A stretch of DNA of 64,000 bases from Phycomyces nitens (taxonomy: Eukaryota > Mucoromycota > Mucoromycetes > Mucorales > Phycomycetaceae), in assembly GCA_022702545.1 (NCBI GenBank), contig JAHRBC010000001.1:5828001-5892000 (forward strand), read 5' to 3'. The notes beneath the pieces were generated by a model that worked only from the letters and a program-made list of their open reading frames with translations, was not told the DNA's origin and made no database searches. The number at the start of each line of letters is the position of its first letter. Positions within the stretch are counted from its first letter, which is position 1. Shown one piece after another: positions 57,826-64,000 of this stretch. A program made the position numbers and the translations under genes.

Positions 57826-59077
57826 TTATTCACTATCAGAACTCTGGTCTCCAAGGAATGATATATCAAAACTAGCTGGCTTTTCTTCATCCTCATCTTC
57901 AGAGTCTTCTATAATATTTCTTGGCTTTCTTACTCTCTTTCCACGAGTGTGGATACCCTTATCATCATCCAAGATGTTTTGGGTGTCCAAGCTGGCCAGT
58001 TCGTCCTTGATCTCCCTCTGCATTTTGACCTTTTCACACTTTTCTATAGTTGGTCGACCTAAACAGCCTGATTAGACACTTGTTTTAAATGTAGGATGCC
58101 AGGTTCATTTGCTACCTTCTACACCAAGCTCCACAAGAATCTCCTGTAGCCTCTTGATTTGCTGTCTGTCATTAGTACAATCTGAGAATTCCTTTGCCCT
58201 AGATCCAGCTCTTTGTCAGCATATAGCTTATGATAGTAACAAACACTTGCCACTGCTTTCTAACACCACACTTGCTGACATATTGCTTTAAGCGCTTGAT
58301 TTTCTCTTCGTTGGGAGTCGCCTAACATATATTCATCCGATAAATAACCTACTAATATCAAGCCTTTTTGTTATTACTCCTGTACTGGCTTTATCTTTGG
58401 ATTTAGTAGCCTTCTTTGGCTGTGATGGGAGTGAGCTATCAGAATCTCTGCTGGTGCCTTTATGCTTCTTATTGGGTAAAGTGTCTAGATCGCTCATTTC
58501 TGACTCGTCCTCATTGTTTGGCTTTTCATTTGCCCTTTTCTTTACATTCTTTTTAGGCTTGGGGATATCTTTACTATCTGCCTTTGGTTTCCTGGCCTTC
58601 TTCTTGGGCTCATCAGACTCTAGCTCACTCATTTCTTCGTCTGTTGGGTCCTTTTGAGTTGTATCCATAAATATCTGGTCAATCATCCCATTCAAGGTTG
58701 TTTTCCATGGCTTTTCATCCAATGCTTTATGCTCTAGATCCTAAGACATGCAGAGTAGATATCAAACACATAAAAACATTATTATTATTATTATTATTAT
58801 TAAAATAGTTGTGGACACTTACAAACTTTTCCTCTAGTGCACGGCGAATATTGAGTGGAGTAAGTACTCTGTATGGTTTGTTATTATCTCGCGTACAAAT
58901 GAGATCTCAATGTCTGACATGATCTACATACTTTGGATCGCCCTGCTTGATGATTCTAGATCATTGTAGATTTCTATAAATAAGATAGATCTTGCAAAAA
59001 AAAATGTAGATTCTTAATTACCTTGACAGCTCACTCACAAATGAGTGATTTTCAAAGAGCTCATTAAAGTCGACCAT
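57826..59077 (-). CDS. HIRIP3-like charged nuclear protein (304 aa)
   Basis: Exons complement(59022-59077, 58932-58990, 58823-58866, 58378-58740, 58245-58321, 58116-58198, 57826-58058); phases agree. The N-terminus has a helical segment (IYNDLESSSRAIQ, TPLNIRRALEEKF, DEKPWKTTLNGMIDQIF). The middle is Lys/Glu/Asp-rich and repetitive. The C-terminus has IKRLKQYVSKCGVRKQW, IKRLQEILVELGVEGRPTIE, KMQREIKDELASLD and an acidic tail (EDSEDEDEE). The N- and C-terminal blocks resemble HIRIP3, a histone chaperone that binds HIRA and H2A-H2B; this is assigned from pattern only. The exon-5 donor (GTTTGT) is chosen by phase and is the weakest boundary. The gene converges on the mannosidase (49 bp between stops). 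Intron 3 contains an (ATT)n run at 58779-58802. Confidence 0.65.
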
Positions 59078-59227
59078 TTCAAATAAACAAAAAAAAATAA
59101 GAAAAGAAAATGCCAAACCAAACCTACAACCAAGCCATTCTTGTGGGCGGCGCGACTCGATTTAAAAAAGTCACCCTTCCCCCTTTCCCTCAAACTGTCC
59201 TCGGTTGTCTGGCCAATCATTAGCACC
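59078..59227. promoter_or_regulatory. Divergent promoter region (HIRIP3-like / CENP-O)
   Basis: 150 bp between opposite start codons. It contains an A-rich stretch next to the HIRIP3-like start (59083-59109) and a C/T-rich stretch near 59172-59190. No TATA box identified. Confidence 0.5.
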
Positions 59228-60482
59228 ATGGATGAATACACCCCATTTACGATGGTACCCCCATCTGATGATATATTGTAATGTCTTTATGAAATCCAAA
59301 ATTTTCGTCTCATCATATCAGTCTGCTTATGCGAAAAGATCGACTCGAGGATCAAGTTGTGGAACTACGCAAACAATGCAAGTCTTGTCAGATTCATATT
59401 GTAGACATGACCAAAAACAAGCCAAAGTCTCATAGTTTTTTTGGCTATATAAAGTGAGCCAGGCAAAAGATAAACATAGGAAGCTACAGCGTAGTGTAAT
59501 GGAAGAAAGGATTGCCCGTTTGGTTGCGTCTAAATTTACAGAGGAAATCAAAGGTCTGGAGATTGCACAAAATGATACTTAGAAGGTATGTACTAATAAA
59601 AAATAACATCTTGATGTAGATCCAACAAAACACAAGGCTTCAGACATGAAGGATTTCCAACAAAGAGTATGGATATGAATACTTTATTCTATTACTTATC
59701 CTTTGACAACAAGATTCATGACAAAATGATGGCAACAACTGAGGCTAGGTGTGTACAAGAGTTAATCGGCTATCATCGTCTTGGTGGAAGGACAAGATTT
59801 AAGCTCCAAGATCAATATGAGGGCATTCGAATAGATACATTTTATGGCCGTAAGCATTTATTATTTATCTTTAGTCTTGTGGTACTCATAGTACACAACA
59901 GGTTCCTACCGTGAGCCTTACTATCTATTACTTCAAAGGGATCCAATAGACAAACGGAAACTGACCATCCAAAGACATACTATTCCTCAATTTATTCAAC
60001 TGGATCGTCTAGCAGACATGTTTCTTTTAAAAGACCAAGAGGTGAGCCTAATATAATAAAATCTTTGGGTGAGATAAACTCAAATATCTTGGTCTAGACA
60101 TTTCTAAGGATTCTTCAAGATTTCCTACTTGCATATGTGTCGAGAAGAGAACAGATCAATGAATTTGTGAAATGGGCAGAGGATCAACCTCATATTAAAA
60201 ACATACAATCAGAGTTTGTGGCCAAGACTCGGCTGGAGTTTGACATTGAAACAGATGCAGGGCAAGTGTGTTGAGGAAACATGAAGAGATGGAGCCTAAT
60301 GTTTTCTTTCTTTCTTTAGGACTCTTCGTGTCCAACTATACTACAACGATATATCTACCGACTACCCTAAACAGGCGCGTATCAAACAGTTGTCTGAATC
60401 AGATATCCATGACTTTACACATGAAGAAAACACATTCTGTTCTCACAAAATTGTCGATGCCTTTCACACCTTATTTGGATAA
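59228..60482 (+). CDS. CENP-O (Mcm21/Mal2) kinetochore subunit (301 aa)
   Basis: Exons 59228-59277, 59322-59453, 59480-59553, 59620-59666, 59714-59849, 59902-60041, 60098-60261, 60320-60482. An N-terminal coiled coil (RKDRLEDQVVELRKQCK) is followed by the CENP-O core: HRLGGRTRFKLQDQYEGIRID, TFYGRSYREPYYLLL, LTIQRHTIPQFIQLDRLADM and ILQDFLLAYVSRREQINE. CENP-O belongs to the inner-kinetochore COMA/CCAN complex and pairs with CENP-P. The last intron is GC-AG (GCAAGT donor at 60262). The third intron has a weak donor (GTCTGG), chosen because the downstream GTATGT would leave an in-frame stop. The first three exons are therefore less certain than the core. It converges on the RNase II gene, 63 bp between stops. 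Confidence 0.88.
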
Positions 60483-60545
60483 ACTAATCAAATGACATCT
60501 ATCTTGGCTATTGGGAAATAATAAAGATTATAAAACTGAAAGGTT

Positions 60546-63500
60546 TTATTGGTTCTTTGAAAGGGACTTTGGATAGCTGGCAAACGGATTAACGGGGTAC
60601 ACGTTAATTATAGGAGGGTTGTGCTTCATCTCGGACTGGATAAGGACTTTCAGTTGAGTAAACGGCTTGATCTTTTGCAAGTTTTCTGAAGCAATCGTAA
60701 TTTCCTTTACTTTGTCATTAGTAAGTTTGACTATGGGTATTCCAGGAGTATCGACCAAAGGCTGGACATCAACAATATCCGTTTCTGGCATTTGGTCTAT
60801 GGTGGTCTTTGAGTCTGTTTCGGAAGTGCTGTCTTCCGCTTGTTCGAGGGCCTCTCTGCATGGAATCGAATTCTTCTTCCATTGCAAGTCAATACAAAGT
60901 TCTTCTGGAATGTATTTAAAGTTCTCAAGTGGAAGATTCTTCACGTTGATTCTCTTCTCGAGACCATATTCAGGAACAAGAACATCAAACCCTTCGCTGG
61001 TAACCTGGAGAACAATGGCTGGACTAATTATCGAGCCCTTTCTTTCAATGATTTGGAGATAACGGGCCAGGTACAATTGGATACTCTGATCCTGTGCATT
61101 CTTTGCGCCGTCCTTCTTTTGGTTACATCTCAATGCAATCTTCTCGACATCTTCTTTCTGGTAACCACATCCGGCTATAAAGAAAAGTTTTAAACATGAG
61201 ATTACGGTTTATGACACTAGAGGCTTATTTACGTTTTTCTTGGAGAGCAGAATCTAATTGACGGTGCACAATCACATCGGCATAACGGCGGATAGGAGAC
61301 GTAAAATGAGTATAGAGAGGGACGTTGAGAGCATAGTGAGAGTATTCGTCTGGCTCAAAACTACCAGTACAAAAGTACTTTGCACGCTGCATAGATTTGA
61401 TGGCAAGAATCTTCAGGACAGTCTGGATGTCTTTTGCCTTGATTGCATCAAAAGATGCCTGGAGTGTTCCGGCTGTCGAAGCATCAAGGGAGTAACCCAA
61501 GTCTCTGGCAAGCGCCAAGAATTCTTCCTATATACATGTTTTTGAGGGTCAGAAATACATGCAAACATTTGTGTTTTTGCAATTCATTTACCATTCTACT
61601 TTCGATGGGTGGTATGTGGCGACGCAAGAGTGCTTGTTCAGGGTAAGTTTCTGAAATCTTTTCGGCAACACTCATATTGGCACGCAACATGAATTCTTCA
61701 ATAAGACGGTTCGATTCCTTTATTTCGTATATCCAAACACCAATAGGGTCACCATTTTCATCAAGGTTGAATGAAAGGCGGATCGAGTTCATTGACAAGG
61801 CACCATTCTCGAATCGGCGAGAACGCATATGCTTTGAGAGCTTGTACAGATGAATAATATCAGCTTCAACGCTATCAGCAGTCTGTCCGGTTAGCTCTAC
61901 TGTGGATGGGAGTCGCTTTCCATCGATAACGCTCTGTGCATCATCGTAGGCAAGCTTAGCACAAGACCTAAAAGAAGCTTCTGGTCAATAGTTGTTTCTG
62001 CAAAACAAGGGTGAATATTGAGACTTACTTTATTATAGTTCTTCCAAACCATGTATCCAGAATGTTTCCTTTGAGATCCATTTTCCATATCACAGAGAAC
62101 GAAAGTCTATTGCAATTATTTTACAGAAAATTATATTGAGCTGAAATGTCTTGATAAATTTTCTTTTATACCTTTCAACACCAGGGTTCAAGCTACAGAG
62201 CTCTTCACAGAGCAGAGAAGGTAACATTGGAATTACGCTGTCGACCAGATAAGTACTGGTACCACGATCAAATGCTTCTGCATCCAGAGCCGTGTGTGTC
62301 TTGAGGAAGAAAGAAACATCTGCAATATGTACTCCCACTTCAATATTTCCATCTTCAAGAGGCTGGACATGAAGAGCATCGTCCAGATCTAGTACACAAC
62401 TGTAAGTCAAATTATCTTTATACAAAGTTTTAAATCCAGTGGTCGATTTACCTTTGGCAGTTGCAGGATCAATTGTAAAGACCCTGACTTCCCGTAGATC
62501 GCGTCGCTTTTCGTATTCTTTTGCGGGAATTGACCATGGGGTAGATGGCAAGGAATGAAGGATTTTTGAAGGGAATGGAGAATCCTTGATCCTATTATCC
62601 AACATAACAGCCTTTGCCTCTGTCTTGAGCTCACCGATTTTACCAATATCTTTTGAAAACCTTCCAAAAGGAAATGCAGAATAAATCGGCCACTCGGACA
62701 GCTCGACCTTTTATATAGTACAGTTTAGCTTACGGATATCTATGTGAGGGATACTTACGGCCACAATATGATCCTTGAATTTGTTTTCATCTTTAAAGAG
62801 TCCAGCAGGGGCGTTCCGTGAAGAGATCATCATAAATGGCACGCGAATGTCTGTGGGCTTAAACCAAAAGGGATGTGATTTCTGTTTATCTTTGGAATTT
62901 GAATGGTTTTCATCATTCGAATTATTCTTGTTCTTTGGCTGAGAACGCTCAGTGTCAATTGTGCTAATGGTTAAAAACATTAGCCATAATGAATCTCATG
63001 AATCCTGTTGAAAGATTAAACATACCCAGAAAACACTGCATTTTCAACTCGTGAAATGATACCAACAACTACACCGCAGAGTCTTGGTTTCAACTTGGCT
63101 TCATCTGAAGCATTGCTTTTCTTCTCTACAGATGCCTCCTTATTTTTATCTTGAGTCTTGTTCTTTTCGTCTCTTCTTTTCGCGTCATTCTCCTTTTTTT
63201 CCAAGACTGTCGCGTAATCAACCAACTTGATGGCGACAATGTCCCCTTCAAGTGCACGGTTACGCTCACGTTGGCCATAAACCATCACATCTCTATCTAG
63301 ACCATCCACAACCACATATGCTTCTTGACGGTTACGCTTGTTTATTCTCAGTGTGCCAGAATAGAGTCGTCCTTGTTTGATTTGGATTTGGATTTCCTGA
63401 GGGTCCATAAAGGGGAGAAAGAGCTCTTTGCGTTTAGTACGATTGCGGTCATCTATATTATTACGGCCTGCTTTAGATGGTCTTTCTTTGTTTTGGCTTT

Positions 63501-64000
63501 GAGGTTTAGGAATATTTTCCGAGCCATCAGACTGACTCTTATCCAAAGGGGTCCCAACCACAACCTCTTTCTTTTTGGGTTGGGTTTCCAAGACCTCCTT
63601 TGGCTTAATCTCGGCCTTTTCGATTGGCTTTTTTGGGGCTATCAATACAGAATATTAGAATATTCAAGACGACAGTTTTGAAAACATGGGTTGTGTTTTT
63701 ACCTGTATTCTCTTGCGAGATGCTCTTTTTCTGACTTTTTGGTTTTTCTGGTGCTTTATTCTTGGGCTGGTCGATGAATTCTGTCCTAATAACTCGATCG
63801 TTTGAATCTCCTTTATTTGATCCATGGCTTTGGTTCTTTCTGAATGATTCTGGGGCAGAAGAGAAATGAATATGATCCAAGGCTAGATTGCGAGAATATT
63901 TTTGCTTTGTTGTAGTAGAGTTTGAAGGCTTTGAAAAGGTTGGCTGGTCTTGAAGATCAGAGTAAATGTTGACTTCCACAGGAAGTTCAGTATCTGAGGT
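60546..64000 (-). CDS. Dis3L2/Ssd1-family RNase II (RNB) protein, 5' end outside the window
   Basis: Exons complement(63703->64000, 63026-63638, 62759-62963, 62452-62707, 62172-62388, 62029-62106, 61592-61967, 61233-61527, 60546-61174): 988 visible residues in one consistent frame, open at the edge. A long Lys/Gln/Asn-rich N-terminus ([18 protein letters not shown]) leads to two cold-shock-type domains ([42 protein letters not shown]), then the RNB core [81 protein letters not shown] and a C-terminal S1-like part. All acidic metal ligands of the DPxTAxDxDDA motif are present, as in active Dis3L2 3'-5' exoribonucleases and unlike yeast Ssd1, as I recall it. Confidence 0.9.

Noticed and set aside
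63605..63979. Start of the RNase II gene at 63979
   Set aside because: That codon is GTG; the frame is open to the right edge, so the true start is outside the window.

Overview
The window is nuclear DNA of a filamentous fungus, most likely an early-diverging lineage (Mucoromycota, perhaps Mucorales). The basis is short GT-AG introns (about 35-110 bp, one GC-AG), AT-rich spacers, chromodomain Ty3 elements together with Tad/L1-like LINEs, secreted CE8 and GH47 enzymes, and fungal house-keeping genes (RRP5, CENP-O, Dis3L2/Ssd1, PPN1-type phosphatases). The phylum is an inference; no rRNA or mitochondrial marker is present.

Positions 1-26.1 kb are a nested transposon block. A LINE runs off the left edge (minus strand). 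Next comes a 43-bp satellite with a higher-order 473-bp period, closed by two GTAA-loop hairpins. A minus-strand chromodomain Ty3 element (3782-12506, 5' end lost) is split by a young plus-strand Ty3 element (6851-11899; 151-bp LTRs differing at one base; TSD ACTGG). A TSD-less single LTR (12507-13125) follows. A second chromodomain Ty3 element (14201-26140, TSD AGCAG) carries a 322-bp TIR element in its 5' LTR and a 5.3-kb LINE (18274-23573, 15-bp TSD, poly-A) in its RNase H region. The order of insertion can be read directly from the duplicated target sites.

Positions 29-41 kb hold host genes: two paralogous secreted endopolyphosphatase-like metallophosphatases with identical intron positions, a DEDDh nuclease of the Gfd2/YDR514C type, and divergently from it RRP5, the S1/HAT-repeat ribosome biogenesis factor.

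Positions 42.5-50.4 kb are a tandem array of four secreted pectin methylesterases (CE8), all on the minus strand with one intron at the same site. They share a positionally conserved upstream block about 160 bp from each start codon and show mosaic tracts that suggest gene conversion. A decayed Tc1/mariner transposase relic lies on each side of the array (about 41.3-41.6 and 51.1-51.5 kb).

Positions 52.6-64 kb are gene-dense: a WD40-like protein (13 exons), a GH47 alpha-1,2-mannosidase with a 14-nt microexon, a HIRIP3-like acidic/basic nuclear protein, a CENP-O kinetochore subunit, and the 3' part of a Dis3L2/Ssd1-family RNase II protein with an intact acidic catalytic motif that continues past the right edge. 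The last four are arranged as convergent and divergent pairs with only 49-150 bp between coding regions. All exon limits were placed by hand from splice signals and reading-frame phase.
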